Positions 8,318 to 17,010 are shown, counted from the first letter of the stretch. The stretch: 64,000 nucleotides of DNA from Brevinema_A sp051649605 (GCA_051649605.1 JBOFHK010000014.1:1-64000); one strand, 5' to 3'. The notes: a model not told the origin generated them from the letters alone. Numbers and translations are program-made.

Positions 8318-9219
8318 AGTCGCTTATTTCTATAAATGATCTTGATGAAGGGTCACTACACCGTATCTTTCAACGGGCTGAAACAATAAAAAAACAGGGT
8401 TTTCAACAAAGCCTCCCCCAACGTATTATTGCAACCTTATTTTTTGAACCGTCAACAAGAACCAAAATGTCTTTTGAAACAGCCATCATCCGATCAGGGG
8501 CTAGTGTTTTAGGATTTGCCCCTGAAAATTCTTCCTTAAAAAAAGGAGAAACTTTAGAAGATACCGTTAGGATAGTTAGTACTTATGCCGATCTTATTGT
8601 AATTCGTCATCCTGAAGAACATGCTGCCCAACGAGCTCAATTAGTCAGTACTTGTCCCATTATCAACGCTGGAGATGGGACAAACGAACACCCTACCCAA
8701 TCTCTACTGGATTTATTTACTATTTTGGAACATAGAAAATCTTTAGACGATTTTACGATAACCTTAGCAGGAGATCTTAAATATAGTCGTACCATTTATT
8801 CCCTAATTTATGCCTTAAAAAAATTTACTAATGCTCGCTTTATTTTGGCTTCCCCAGAGGCTCTATCTCTCAATCCTTCATTCAAACAAATAATTCAAGA
8901 TCGTATCATCAAAGAAACATATTCTCTCTCTGAGGCTCTTGATTGTGATTATTTTTATATGACGAGGGTACAAAAAGAACGGTTCCCAGATCCTAAAGAT
9001 GCCTTCTATGAAGATCATTGGATTCTCAACAAAAATCTCTGTCAACAATATGCAAAAGTAGATACAAAAATTCTCCATCCTCTTCCTCGGGTCAACGAAA
9101 TTAATCCTGATGTTGATCATACACCCTATCAACTCTATTTTACACAGGCTCAAAATGGTCTCTATACCCGTATCGCCCTCTTAGAGTTTTTATTAGGAGT
9201 CTCAGATGAATATTTATAA
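8314..9219 (+). CDS. pyrB: Aspartate carbamoyltransferase catalytic chain
   Basis: PyrB joins carbamoyl phosphate and aspartate to carbamoyl aspartate, the committed step of UMP synthesis. The 301-residue product has the carbamoyl-phosphate motif FFEPSTRTKMSFE, HPTQSLLDLFTI, a shortened YFYMTRVQKERF loop and the C-terminal LHPLPRVNEI. The start is GTG at 8314, overlapping the carB stop by four bases. No pyrI regulatory chain is present next to it, so feedback by CTP through PyrI is not expected from this locus. The end overlaps pyrK by 14 bases. Confidence 0.96.
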   Translation: MKSLISINDLDEGSLHRIFQRAETIKKQGFQQSLPQRIIATLFFEPSTRTKMSFETAIIRSGASVLGFAPENSSLKKGETLEDTVRIVSTYADLIVIRHPEEHAAQRAQLVSTCPIINAGDGTNEHPTQSLLDLFTILEHRKSLDDFTITLAGDLKYSRTIYSLIYALKKFTNARFILASPEALSLNPSFKQIIQDRIIKETYSLSEALDCDYFYMTRVQKERFPDPKDAFYEDHWILNKNLCQQYAKVDTKILHPLPRVNEINPDVDHTPYQLYFTQAQNGLYTRIALLEFLLGVSDEYL

Positions 9220-9964
9220 ACTCCCTATATTACAAAATATCTCTATCAGTCCTGATTTATTTATTTTAGAGTTACCATTTTCTGAACCTGTACAAGCAGG
9301 GCAATTTATGATGGTCAATATCCCTGATCCCTCAAAAATCCTCCCTCGCCCTATTAGTGTTTTTAATTATGATGGCAAAACTCTCTCTCTTTTGATCCGT
9401 AAGAGAGGTCGAGGAACAAAGTTATTATCTCATATTAAAAAAGGTGATCTTATAACGTTATTTGGAAGTTTAGGAAAAGGATTTCCAATAGAGTTGACCC
9501 AACAAAAGATTGTCCTAATGGGAGGAGGAGAAGGCATTGCCCCTATGCTCCTTGCCAGCGAACAACTCAAACAAAACAATTACCTTTCTATTTTAGCAGG
9601 ATTTCGTCATCAAATTGAAGCCACGGTGCTTAATTATTTTGATTCTGATCTTTCTATTTCTTATACCGCTCAAGATCATACAGAACAATGTTCTCGTGGA
9701 TTGATTACCGATTTATTACAAGAAATATCAATCCCTAACTATATTTTTTGTTGTGGACCCATCCCGATGATGAAAGCCATCTACCATTACATTAAAAATA
9801 AAAAATGGCAGACCATCCTTTATGTCTCCATGGAAAGCCATATGGCCTGTGGTGTGGGAGCATGTATGGGTTGTACAATAAAAGGTCATAATGATCGTAC
9901 TTTAAAAGTTTGCACAGAAGGGCCTATTTTTTTGGCAGAGGAGGTCTTTGGTGCTTTCGATTAA
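9206..9964 (+). CDS. pyrK: Dihydroorotate dehydrogenase electron-transfer subunit (FAD, 2Fe-2S)
   Basis: PyrK passes electrons from dihydroorotate, via PyrD, to NAD+. The 252-residue protein has an N-terminal FAD-binding barrel of the ferredoxin reductase type (LPRPISVFNYD; GSLGKGF), a nucleotide-binding region (VLMGGGEGIAPM) and a C-terminal cysteine cluster (CGVGACMGCTIKG followed by KVCTEGPIF) that binds the 2Fe-2S centre. The ATG at 9206 follows GGAG within the end of pyrB. Its presence next to pyrD identifies the class 1B heterotetrameric enzyme, suited to anaerobic or NAD-linked metabolism. Confidence 0.95.
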   Translation: MNIYKLPILQNISISPDLFILELPFSEPVQAGQFMMVNIPDPSKILPRPISVFNYDGKTLSLLIRKRGRGTKLLSHIKKGDLITLFGSLGKGFPIELTQQKIVLMGGGEGIAPMLLASEQLKQNNYLSILAGFRHQIEATVLNYFDSDLSISYTAQDHTEQCSRGLITDLLQEISIPNYIFCCGPIPMMKAIYHYIKNKKWQTILYVSMESHMACGVGACMGCTIKGHNDRTLKVCTEGPIFLAEEVFGAFD

Positions 9965-10859
9965 ATTTTTGGATTATTCCTTAAAAAATCCTCTAATTGC
10001 GGCATCAGGTACTTTTGGATTTGGAGAAAACTACCAAGATTTTTTTCCACCACAGGAATTAGGAGGGATCGCTCTCAAAGGACTCACCCCAGAAGCACGT
10101 TTTGGAAATGAAGGTATTCGTCTAGCCGAAACTCCTTCTGGTATGCTTAATAGTATTGGGCTACAAAATCCAGGTTTGGAATACTTCGAGTCGGTCATTC
10201 TTCCTAGCTTAGCTCATATTGATACTCTTCGTATTGCCAATATCAACGGAAAAACGATCGAAGATTACGAACTCCTCGCTTCTCGAGCTGATTCATGGAA
10301 AGAAATTGAGATGATCGAATTGAATATTTCTTGTCCCAATGTCAAAGAAGGAGGTATGGCCTTTGGTACAACTCCTGAAAAGGCAGCAGAAATCACCAAA
10401 ATCGTCAAATCCTTAATCAAAACAAAACCCCTCATCGTCAAACTTTCTCCAAATGCTTCCGATATTGGTCAGGTCGCCCAAGCGGTAGAAGAGGCAGGAG
10501 CTGATGCCTTATCCCTTATTAATACCTTACTTGGAATGGCTATTAATATTCACACTCAAAAACCTATCTTAGGCAATATCTTTGGAGGGCTTTCTGGCCC
10601 TGCGGTTAAACCTATTGCCTTAAGAATGCTCTGGCAAACAAGACAAAACTCTTCTCTCCCCATCCTAGCTGGTGGTGGGATTAGTAGTGCTCCTGACGCC
10701 TTAGAGTTTCTCATGGCAGGAGCTAATACTCTTGCGATTGGAACGGCATTTTTTCAAAACCCTCTTATTCATCGTGAAATTCTCAGTGGAATAGAACAAT
10801 ACCTTAAATCCAAAAATCTACAATCCCTAAAAGATATTATTGGTATTGCACACATATAA
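9951..10859 (+). CDS. pyrD: Dihydroorotate dehydrogenase catalytic subunit, class 1B
   Basis: PyrD is an FMN TIM-barrel enzyme oxidising dihydroorotate to orotate. Visible features are ASGTFGFG near the N-terminus, NSIGLQNPG, the catalytic cysteine in ELNISCPNVKEGG, the conserved lysine in IVKLSPNASD, and the FMN phosphate loop ILAGGGISSAPDALEFLMAGA. The cysteine base and adjacent pyrK fit class 1B. Two starts are in frame, TTG 9948 and GTG 9951. The AGGAGG at 9939-9944 is only 3 nt from the TTG and 6 nt from the GTG, so I use the GTG. The gene overlaps the pyrK end. Confidence 0.95.
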   Translation: MLSIKFLDYSLKNPLIAASGTFGFGENYQDFFPPQELGGIALKGLTPEARFGNEGIRLAETPSGMLNSIGLQNPGLEYFESVILPSLAHIDTLRIANINGKTIEDYELLASRADSWKEIEMIELNISCPNVKEGGMAFGTTPEKAAEITKIVKSLIKTKPLIVKLSPNASDIGQVAQAVEEAGADALSLINTLLGMAINIHTQKPILGNIFGGLSGPAVKPIALRMLWQTRQNSSLPILAGGGISSAPDALEFLMAGANTLAIGTAFFQNPLIHREILSGIEQYLKSKNLQSLKDIIGIAHI

Positions 10860-10878
10860 ACAAAAATAAGGAGTTATT

Positions 10879-11571
10879 ATGCAGGAACGATTAATTGTCG
10901 CTTTAGATTTTAGTAAGCAAAAAGATGCTGAAACTCTAGTCGAACTTTTAGATGATCAGATTTCTTTTTATAAAGTCGGACTAGAATTATTTCTTAATAC
11001 AGGAGGAGCGATCTTAGATTTTCTTTCTAAATGTAATAAACGTATTTTTTTAGATCTCAAATTCCACGATATTCCTAACACTACCGCTGCTGCTGCTCGT
11101 TTTATTGCTAGTCTCCCCGCGGTTAGTATGTTTAATGTACATGCTTCTGGAGGTTTTCACATGATTCAAGAGTCTGTTGCTGCTGCAAGACCTGATCAAA
11201 TCTTATTAGCAGTAACAACACTTACCTCTTTAGATAATAATGATATTAAAAATAATTTTCAAAGCACCTTGGATGTTTCTGAGTTTACTTTTAATCTCGC
11301 CCTTCAAGCTCATCAAGCAGGTGCTCAAGGCGTCGTATGTTCTTCCCTTGAAGCCAATACTATTAAATCTCATTGTGGAGATCAGTTTATTACTGTCTGT
11401 CCAGGTATTCGTTTTGGTAGCGATCAAAAAGGAGATCAAAAAAGAGTATTAGCTCCCTATGAAGCAGTTCGAAATGGAGCTGATTATTTAGTTGTAGGTC
11501 GCCCTATTACTGCTGACCTCGCTCCAAAAGACGCTGCACGCCGTATGATTGACGAAATAATGAGGGCATAA
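10879..11571 (+). CDS. pyrF: Orotidine-5'-phosphate decarboxylase
   Basis: PyrF decarboxylates OMP to UMP, the last step of the pathway. The 230-residue TIM barrel carries the signature FLDLKFHDIPNTT with the catalytic Asp59-x-Lys61-x-x-Asp64 array, FNVHASGG, and the phosphate-binding C-terminal part (DYLVVGRPITAD). Length is normal for the bacterial group I enzyme. It follows pyrD after 19 bases with an AAGGAG ribosome site. Its TAA is directly followed by the pyrC ATG. Confidence 0.96.
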   Translation: MQERLIVALDFSKQKDAETLVELLDDQISFYKVGLELFLNTGGAILDFLSKCNKRIFLDLKFHDIPNTTAAAARFIASLPAVSMFNVHASGGFHMIQESVAAARPDQILLAVTTLTSLDNNDIKNNFQSTLDVSEFTFNLALQAHQAGAQGVVCSSLEANTIKSHCGDQFITVCPGIRFGSDQKGDQKRVLAPYEAVRNGADYLVVGRPITADLAPKDAARRMIDEIMRA

Positions 11572-12768
11572 ATGATTCTGTTCAAAAACGCACTCCTTTC
11601 TAATAATACGATGCACGATTTTATCGTACAAAAGGGACAGATTACTGCTCTTGATCAAAAGCTCAATATTGCGGTAAACCAAACTATTGATTGTGAAGGA
11701 CGCCTTCTTCTCAGTGGAATGATTGACGTGCATGTCCATTTTCGTGATCCTGGTTTCCCTCAAAAAGAAGATGCTACAAGTGGTACTAAGGCTGCTTTAC
11801 GAGGTGGGGTTACTTCTATTATTGATATGCCTAATACAAATCCTCTGTGTACTACGGTAGAAACTCTTATCCATAAAAAAGATATTTATCGCCAACAGGC
11901 TTATTGTCATTATGGATTTCATTTTGGAGGAGACTCACGTGATAATTCTCGTAATCTTCCCCACCCCTCCCAATACGCTGCTCTCAAGATTTTCCTTAAC
12001 GAAAGTACAGGAAATATGCTCGTTACCGATGAATCCGTTTTAAATAATCTTTTTAAAAATTCCCGTTATATTGCTGTTCATGCCGAAGGAGATGCCATCG
12101 ATAAAGCGATTTATTTTGCAAAAAAGTATAATAATATCCTTTATCTTTGCCATATATCCCAATACGAAGAATTACAACTCATCAAACAAGTAAAACAAAA
12201 TAAGATGTCTATTTTTGCGGAAGTTTGTCCTCATCACGTCTTATTTAATTCTTCCCAAGAAACAGATCTTCTAACAATGAAACCAAGACTAAGAAGTCTT
12301 CGAGATCAAGAAGCACTTTTAGAAGCTTTGGATAGCGGAGTAATAGACACTTGGGGGACTGATCATGCCCCTCATTTAATCACAGAAAAAAAAATACAAT
12401 TAACTTACGGGATTCCAAGTATTGAATTTTCCCTAGAAATTCTCCTCACCCTCGCCAAAAAAATGCATTGGTCTTATGATAAAGTAGAAGCTCTCTATTC
12501 CCGTCATCCTCAGCAAATTTTTCAAATAAAACAAAAAGGTCAGATAGCAATCGGCTATGATGCTGATTTCGTTTTGATTGATCAAGATCAATCCTACCTT
12601 ATTCAAGAAAAAGATGTAGTTTCTCGCTGTGGCTGGAGTCCTTATATAGGTTATCAGGCAAAGTCAAAAATCCATAGTACCTATATTGGTGGAGAACAAG
12701 TTTACAATAGAGCACAACAGTCATTTGAAAAATCATCTTATATCAAGGAGCTATCGTATGATAGATAA
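11572..12768 (+). CDS. pyrC: Dihydroorotase, class I
   Basis: PyrC cyclises carbamoyl aspartate to dihydroorotate. The 398-residue amidohydrolase has the metal ligands His54/His56 in DVHVHFRDPG, EDATSGTKAALRGGVTSIIDMPNT, and the late metal and base motif WGTDHAPH. The length and the RDPG form are those of class I (about 400 residues), not the shorter class II enzymes of enterobacteria. The ATG follows the pyrF stop with no gap and a GAGGG ribosome site lies inside pyrF. The last 11 bases overlap pyrE. Confidence 0.96.
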   Translation: MILFKNALLSNNTMHDFIVQKGQITALDQKLNIAVNQTIDCEGRLLLSGMIDVHVHFRDPGFPQKEDATSGTKAALRGGVTSIIDMPNTNPLCTTVETLIHKKDIYRQQAYCHYGFHFGGDSRDNSRNLPHPSQYAALKIFLNESTGNMLVTDESVLNNLFKNSRYIAVHAEGDAIDKAIYFAKKYNNILYLCHISQYEELQLIKQVKQNKMSIFAEVCPHHVLFNSSQETDLLTMKPRLRSLRDQEALLEALDSGVIDTWGTDHAPHLITEKKIQLTYGIPSIEFSLEILLTLAKKMHWSYDKVEALYSRHPQQIFQIKQKGQIAIGYDADFVLIDQDQSYLIQEKDVVSRCGWSPYIGYQAKSKIHSTYIGGEQVYNRAQQSFEKSSYIKELSYDR

Positions 12769-13372
12769 AAAAATAGCAGAGATTCTTCTTCAAACAAAAG
12801 CAGTTCAATTGAATGTACAAGAGCATTTTGTTTTTGCCTCCGGGATCAAAAGTCCTATTTACTGCGATAATCGTTTTTTACTAGGTTTTCCCGAAGAACG
12901 TAATACCATTATTCAAGCATTTCTCCAACAAAAATTTATTCAAGAAGCAGAGGTTATCGCTGGAACTTCTACTGCAGGTATTGCCTGGGCAGCAATTATT
13001 GCTAACCAGCTTCAAAAACCAATGACTTACGTCAGAGCCGAAGCTAAGTCTCATGGAGCAAGTAAAACCGTAGAGGGGGCTAGTGTCTATGGGAAAAAAA
13101 CCGTTATTATCGAAGATTTAATTTCTACAGGAGGGAGTTCTAAAAAAGTTTGGGATAATCTCATCCACGAAAATGCCGAAGTAACAGCAATTGTTGCGAT
13201 TTTTTCTTATGAATTTCCTGAAAGTTTTACAATTTTTGGTAAACTTCCTTGTATTGCTCTCAGCAATTTTTCTACACTCATCCAAACCGCACAAGAATTT
13301 CACTTATTATCAGAAGAAGACTGTATTATTGCCCGTCAATGGAATTCTTCTCCTCATACATGGAAAATATAA
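12758..13372 (+). CDS. pyrE: Orotate phosphoribosyltransferase
   Basis: PyrE transfers ribose phosphate from PRPP to orotate, giving OMP. The start at 12758 (MIDKKIAEIL) has AAGGAG seven bases upstream. A 24-codon longer frame lacks a ribosome site and lies inside pyrC. The 204-residue product has IYCDNRFLLGFPEER, GTSTAGIAWAA and the PRPP signature VIIEDLISTGGSS. It is the last gene of the operon, so all six UMP steps are encoded in one transcript. A terminator follows at 13435. Confidence 0.96.
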   Translation: MIDKKIAEILLQTKAVQLNVQEHFVFASGIKSPIYCDNRFLLGFPEERNTIIQAFLQQKFIQEAEVIAGTSTAGIAWAAIIANQLQKPMTYVRAEAKSHGASKTVEGASVYGKKTVIIEDLISTGGSSKKVWDNLIHENAEVTAIVAIFSYEFPESFTIFGKLPCIALSNFSTLIQTAQEFHLLSEEDCIIARQWNSSPHTWKI

Positions 13373-13434
13373 TCATTCTTCTATAGATGATTCAATAAAG
13401 GAATATAACAAAAAACGATAATAAGCATCATATA

Positions 13435-13466
13435 AAAATACCTCGTTTATCAACAAGGTATTTTTT
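13435..13466. terminator. Terminator between convergent pyrE and metK
   Basis: Arms AAAATACCT (13435-13443) and AGGTATTTT (13456-13464) form nine pairs around a 12-nt loop, with T-rich tails on both strands. It can serve both convergent genes. Confidence 0.65.
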
Positions 13467-13509
13467 ATTAATTTTATATATAATCATAAAAAAAACAAGA
13501 GCTATTACC

Positions 13510-14646
13510 TTATTTTGATAAATCTAAGACTCTATGAGTAGATTCCCAAGGAAGATCTGATTTTCCAAAATGTCCATAATTAGTTGTTTGGATAAATATT
13601 GGTTTTTTCAAATCGAGATAATCAATAATGGCTGCTGGAGATAGGTCAAAGTTTTCACGTATTAATTTTACCAGATCATAATCAGAGATTAGCCCTGTTC
13701 CAAAAGTATCAACAAATATGGATAAGGGTTGATCGTAACCAATTGCATAAGATAATTGAATTTCTATTTTTTTGGCAAGTTGAGCAGCAACAATATTCTT
13801 AGCAATATGACGTGCCATATAGGCTGCAGAACGATCCACTTTGGTCGCGTCTTTACCACTAAAAGCACCACCACCATGACGAGCCATCCCTCCATAGGTA
13901 TCAACAATAATTTTTCGTCCTGTTAATCCCGTGTCTCCATGAGGACCACCAATTACAAAACGTCCCGTTCCATTAATAAAATATTTTGTTTTTTCGTCTA
14001 ATAAGTTTGAGAGCTCTAAGGCAGGAATAATCACATCTTTTTTTAATACCTCTCGAAGATCTTCTATAGCAATTTGTTCATCATGTTGGTGTGATAAAAC
14101 CACTGAATCAATCCGTTTAGGGATTCCATTTTGGTATTCTATCGTAATCTGTGATTTAGAGTCTGGTCTCAACCAAGGGATCGCTTGTGATTTCCGAAGA
14201 TGGGTCGCATATTTTAAAATATTATGAGCAAGTTGGATCGGAGCTGGCATAAACTCTGGAGTTTCATCAACTGCATAGCCAAACATAATACCCTGATCAC
14301 CTGCTCCTAAGCCTTCTTTTTTATCTACTCCTTGGGCAATATCTAGAGACTGCTCATCAATAACATTTATCACACAAATAGAATCAGCATTAAAATGGCA
14401 GTCTGACGCCGTATATCCTATATTTGCTATTGTTTGCCTAACTAATTTTTGGATATCAATATAGGTCGATGTAGTAATCTCACCTCCAACAACAATCATT
14501 CCTGTCGTCGCATAACACTCACAAGCAACACGGCTATTAGGATCTTGGCTAAGACAAGTGTCTAAAATAGTATCAGACACTAAATCACAAACTTTATCGG
14601 GATGACCTTCAGAAACAGATTCGGAAGTGAAAAAATAATTTATCAT
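13510..14646 (-). CDS. metK: S-adenosylmethionine synthetase
   Basis: MetK makes S-adenosylmethionine from methionine and ATP. The 378-residue protein has the family signatures SEGHPDKVCD near the N-terminus, GAGDQGIMFGYA for the adenosine site, and GGPHGDTGLTGRKIIVDTYGG plus HGGGAFSGKD for phosphate and metal binding. Length is normal. It is transcribed alone from a promoter at 14679-14708. The short leader has no room for a SAM riboswitch and shows none of the conserved elements. Confidence 0.97.
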   Translation of the reverse strand: MINYFFTSESVSEGHPDKVCDLVSDTILDTCLSQDPNSRVACECYATTGMIVVGGEITTSTYIDIQKLVRQTIANIGYTASDCHFNADSICVINVIDEQSLDIAQGVDKKEGLGAGDQGIMFGYAVDETPEFMPAPIQLAHNILKYATHLRKSQAIPWLRPDSKSQITIEYQNGIPKRIDSVVLSHQHDEQIAIEDLREVLKKDVIIPALELSNLLDEKTKYFINGTGRFVIGGPHGDTGLTGRKIIVDTYGGMARHGGGAFSGKDATKVDRSAAYMARHIAKNIVAAQLAKKIEIQLSYAIGYDQPLSIFVDTFGTGLISDYDLVKLIRENFDLSPAAIIDYLDLKKPIFIQTTNYGHFGKSDLPWESTHRVLDLSK

Positions 14647-14678
14647 ATATGCCTCATTATCAATTTAGATATATTTAA

Positions 14679-14708
14679 AGTATACTATATTATTAAGTTC
14701 AGTGTCAA
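14679..14708 (-). promoter_or_regulatory. metK promoter
   Basis: Minus-strand TTGACA (14703-14708) and TATACT (14679-14684) are 18 bp apart. The leader to the metK ATG is about 25 nt. Confidence 0.75.
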
Positions 14709-14720
14709 CAAGATCATAAT

Positions 14721-14746
14721 AAAGACCTCTTAATTAAGAGGTCTTT
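14721..14746 (-). terminator. Terminator after the ankyrin/coiled-coil gene
   Basis: A perfect 26-bp palindrome, AAAGACCTCTTAA and its complement, lies 30 nt past the stop codon of the gene ending at 14777. A T-rich stretch follows in the minus-strand direction. Confidence 0.65.
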
Positions 14747-14776
14747 ACTTATTGTTTATCATTATCTAATAATAAG

Positions 14777-15835
14777 TTATTCCTCTGTATAGACATAACT
14801 TTCATCATAAGTATATTCATACCCGCCATCTGTTTCTTCAGGATCTTCGGTAGGTTCTTCTTCAGTATTCATATCTACAGGAGGAATCGTTGGAACTGGA
14901 GTTGGTACTTCTTCCAATTGGATACTGTAATTACTTTCTGCTACAGGGGGAGTAGGTAACACTTGAACAGGAATAAGATTAGTATCAATACCTATATAAT
15001 CCGTATTGTTAGCATTGGTCATATTATAGTGCTGAGGATTAACCATTCCTTGCCTAATAAACTCTTCCGCAAGATTTTCGATAGCAGCATCGGTGGCTCG
15101 TTGTGCTGATAATGCCGCTGCTTGTGCTTCATAAGCGCGAATTTGAGCTGTAGCATTAGCACTTTGTTCTCTTAAGAGACGCTCTGCTACAGTACGAGCC
15201 AAACGTTCAGCTTTAAAATTTTCTTCCGCCGCGTATTTTTCTTGAATAATCTGATCATAACGCTCTTTCGCTAATTGATCCAACTGAATTTGCTGCTCTT
15301 TAAGTAAATTAGATTCTCTTGTCCATTTTTCGGCTTCGACTTTCCAATATTCAGCTTCTGTCGTCCAATCGGCAGCTTGTTTACGAAGACGTTCTGCTTC
15401 CGCTCTCGCTTTTGCCGCTTGTACCAAATCGGTATTAATACGTTCTTTTTCCGCTTGTGCTCGAAGTTGATCAACACGCATCGATCGCATTTTGACAAAG
15501 AGAAAGTCAACAATTTTCTGTTCTCCAGCTTGTGCTGCAAGGGTCATCGGTGTTACATTTTTTTTATTTACACGATAAACATCTGCTCCACGATCTACCA
15601 AGAATTCGACTCCTTGGAAAGATCCTGCCGCTGCTGCATAATGCAAAGGGGTAAAACCATTAGCATCTTGGGCATTAATATTATAGCCTTTGTCTGCTAA
15701 TACTTTTATCATTTCTACATAACCTTGAGCCGCCGCCCAATGTAATGGTGAATAGTTTGATGAATTGGCTTCCATCTGAGTATATATTGGAGCTACTATT
15801 CCTAGTATCGTAAACCATAATACAATATGTTTCAC
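14777..15835 (-). CDS. Secreted ankyrin-repeat protein with long coiled coil
   Basis: The 352-residue protein starts at GTG 15835, eight bases after GAGG; no ATG is better placed. A Sec signal (MKHIVLWFTILGIVAPIYTQ) is followed by about three ankyrin repeats (SPLHWAAAQGYVEMIKVLADKGY, TPLHYAAAAGSFQGVEFLVDRGA, TPMTLAAQAGEQKIVDFL; residues 28-130). Next comes a long charged, Ala/Glu/Arg-rich helical stretch (about 130-255) predicted to form a coiled coil. The tail is rich in Pro, Glu and Thr and very acidic at the end. The likely place is the periplasm, where the repeats would bind a partner and the coiled coil would span or dimerise. The function is not known. A second secreted ankyrin gene lies just upstream. 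Confidence 0.75.
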   Translation of the reverse strand: MKHIVLWFTILGIVAPIYTQMEANSSNYSPLHWAAAQGYVEMIKVLADKGYNINAQDANGFTPLHYAAAAGSFQGVEFLVDRGADVYRVNKKNVTPMTLAAQAGEQKIVDFLFVKMRSMRVDQLRAQAEKERINTDLVQAAKARAEAERLRKQAADWTTEAEYWKVEAEKWTRESNLLKEQQIQLDQLAKERYDQIIQEKYAAEENFKAERLARTVAERLLREQSANATAQIRAYEAQAAALSAQRATDAAIENLAEEFIRQGMVNPQHYNMTNANNTDYIGIDTNLIPVQVLPTPPVAESNYSIQLEEVPTPVPTIPPVDMNTEEEPTEDPEETDGGYEYTYDESYVYTEE

Positions 15836-15882
15836 TGTCTTTACCTCACATTTACACTAAATGTTGTATCTATCCTATTTAA

Positions 15883-15928
15883 AAGATACTAATACTATCG
15901 GAATTTTCTCAGATAATATTAGTATTTT
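15883..15928 (-). terminator. Inverted repeat between the two ankyrin genes, possible terminator
   Basis: Two 17-nt arms (15883-15899 and 15912-15928) pair with one mismatch and one wobble around a 12-nt loop. On the minus strand the hairpin is followed by CTTTTAAAT. It lies 68 nt beyond the ankyrin gene ending at 15996 and about 50 nt before the next start. Confidence 0.4.
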
Positions 15929-15995
15929 CTGTCGTATATCATAAACAGAAATTTATCTGATAAAAACGATTCTCTTAATTGTTAATATAATTTTG

Positions 15996-16604
15996 TTACT
16001 GTTTTTTCCCAATAACATTATTTCTTGGAATACGAATCATCTTGGGAGAATATTTATAATACGGTACATAAGCCCCTATGGATACTAAATACTCCATAAC
16101 GTTTTTATGCCCATAAGATGCTGCATATTCTACAGGATATACTCCTGACTGATTGGGAATATCGGGGTCAACTTGCTGATCTATTAAAAATTCAACAAAG
16201 TCCTCTCGACCACTTAGTGCAGCATAGTGTAATAAAGTATTTCCAGAATGATCTTTCTCTAACAAGGATGCTCCATAAAATGCTAATAATATTACCATTT
16301 CTAAATTACCATGTTGTGCCGCAAGTAATATAGGGGTATGACCTTGGCTACTGGATTGGGTAACTTGAGCATTATTCTGTATTAAAAAACGAGCTACGGT
16401 ATAATGATTGTTGTATAATGCCCACATGAGCGGTGTAAATCCATTGTCATCAGTAATATTAATATCTGCTCCATTCGTCAGAAGATATTGGACATACTCA
16501 AAATCGCCTGAATAAGCCCCACCCAATAATTTTTGAGATTCATTAGAATGTATGATTGTTGTATAAAAAGTTATGGTAACAAATAAAATTCTTAATAAGA
16601 TGAT
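15996..16604 (-). CDS. Secreted ankyrin-repeat protein, probable non-canonical ATC start
   Basis: The frame encodes about five ankyrin repeats (TPLMWALYNNHYTVARFLIQNNA, TPILLAAQHGNLEMVILLAFYGA, TLLHYAALSGREDFVEFLIDQ and others) with a basic C-terminus. The first usual start codon is TTG 16526, but it begins inside the first repeat and has no ribosome site. The frame stays open upstream to a stop at 16614 and there encodes a signal-peptide-like stretch (LLRILFVTITFYTTIIHS). An AAAGGA (16610-16615) lies 5 nt before an ATC at 16604 and 8 nt before a second ATC at 16601. The start at 16604 is therefore inferred. Alternatives are a mutated start (pseudogene) or a sequence error. Confidence 0.6.
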   Translation of the reverse strand: MILLRILFVTITFYTTIIHSNESQKLLGGAYSGDFEYVQYLLTNGADINITDDNGFTPLMWALYNNHYTVARFLIQNNAQVTQSSSQGHTPILLAAQHGNLEMVILLAFYGASLLEKDHSGNTLLHYAALSGREDFVEFLIDQQVDPDIPNQSGVYPVEYAASYGHKNVMEYLVSIGAYVPYYKYSPKMIRIPRNNVIGKKQ

Positions 16605-16626
16605 TGATGTCCTTTATACCGTATTA

Positions 16627-17010
16627 AAAATACTAATCAGATATTTTTTATATCATATTATAAAGTAAAAGACATAATTATCGCAAATTTTGATCTGATA
16701 CTATTTATTAATAAATAAAATATAGTTCCCCACTCAGTACTTTTAATTTTTCTATAAAGATAATGATAATAAATATTATTTAAAATTACTTCCATAATAG
16801 GTGAAAATATGTTATAATAGTTTCTACATCGTAAGTGAAAAACGCTTATTTCATTGTATAAACAGAAAATATTCTGTTTCGCCTAGAAATTCACAAGATA
16901 AAATCCTTATCCAATATTAGTACCCTTGTTTAAAGATTAGCTTCTTATCTTAAAATTTCTCAACAATGTCTTAATAAGTGTAAGCACTAATAAAATTAAG
17001 GAGTATTCTT
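16627..17010 (+). promoter_or_regulatory. Promoter and long structured leader of the DEAD-box helicase gene
   Basis: Apart from ankyrin-gene upstream sequence, this 384-base stretch holds a TATAAT at 16813-16818 with only a weak -35 region. It would give a leader of about 185 nt before the helicase TTG. Inside the leader is a perfect 8-bp hairpin, AAACAGAA/TTCTGTTT (16860-16879). DEAD-box helicase genes of the csdA group often have long leaders through which temperature or the helicase itself acts; that role here is inference. I see no frame longer than a few codons and no known riboswitch. Confidence 0.5.

Noticed and set aside
14647..14720. Possible SAM riboswitch before metK
   Set aside because: The stretch has only a promoter and about 25 nt of leader; no conserved SAM riboswitch helices or terminator are present.
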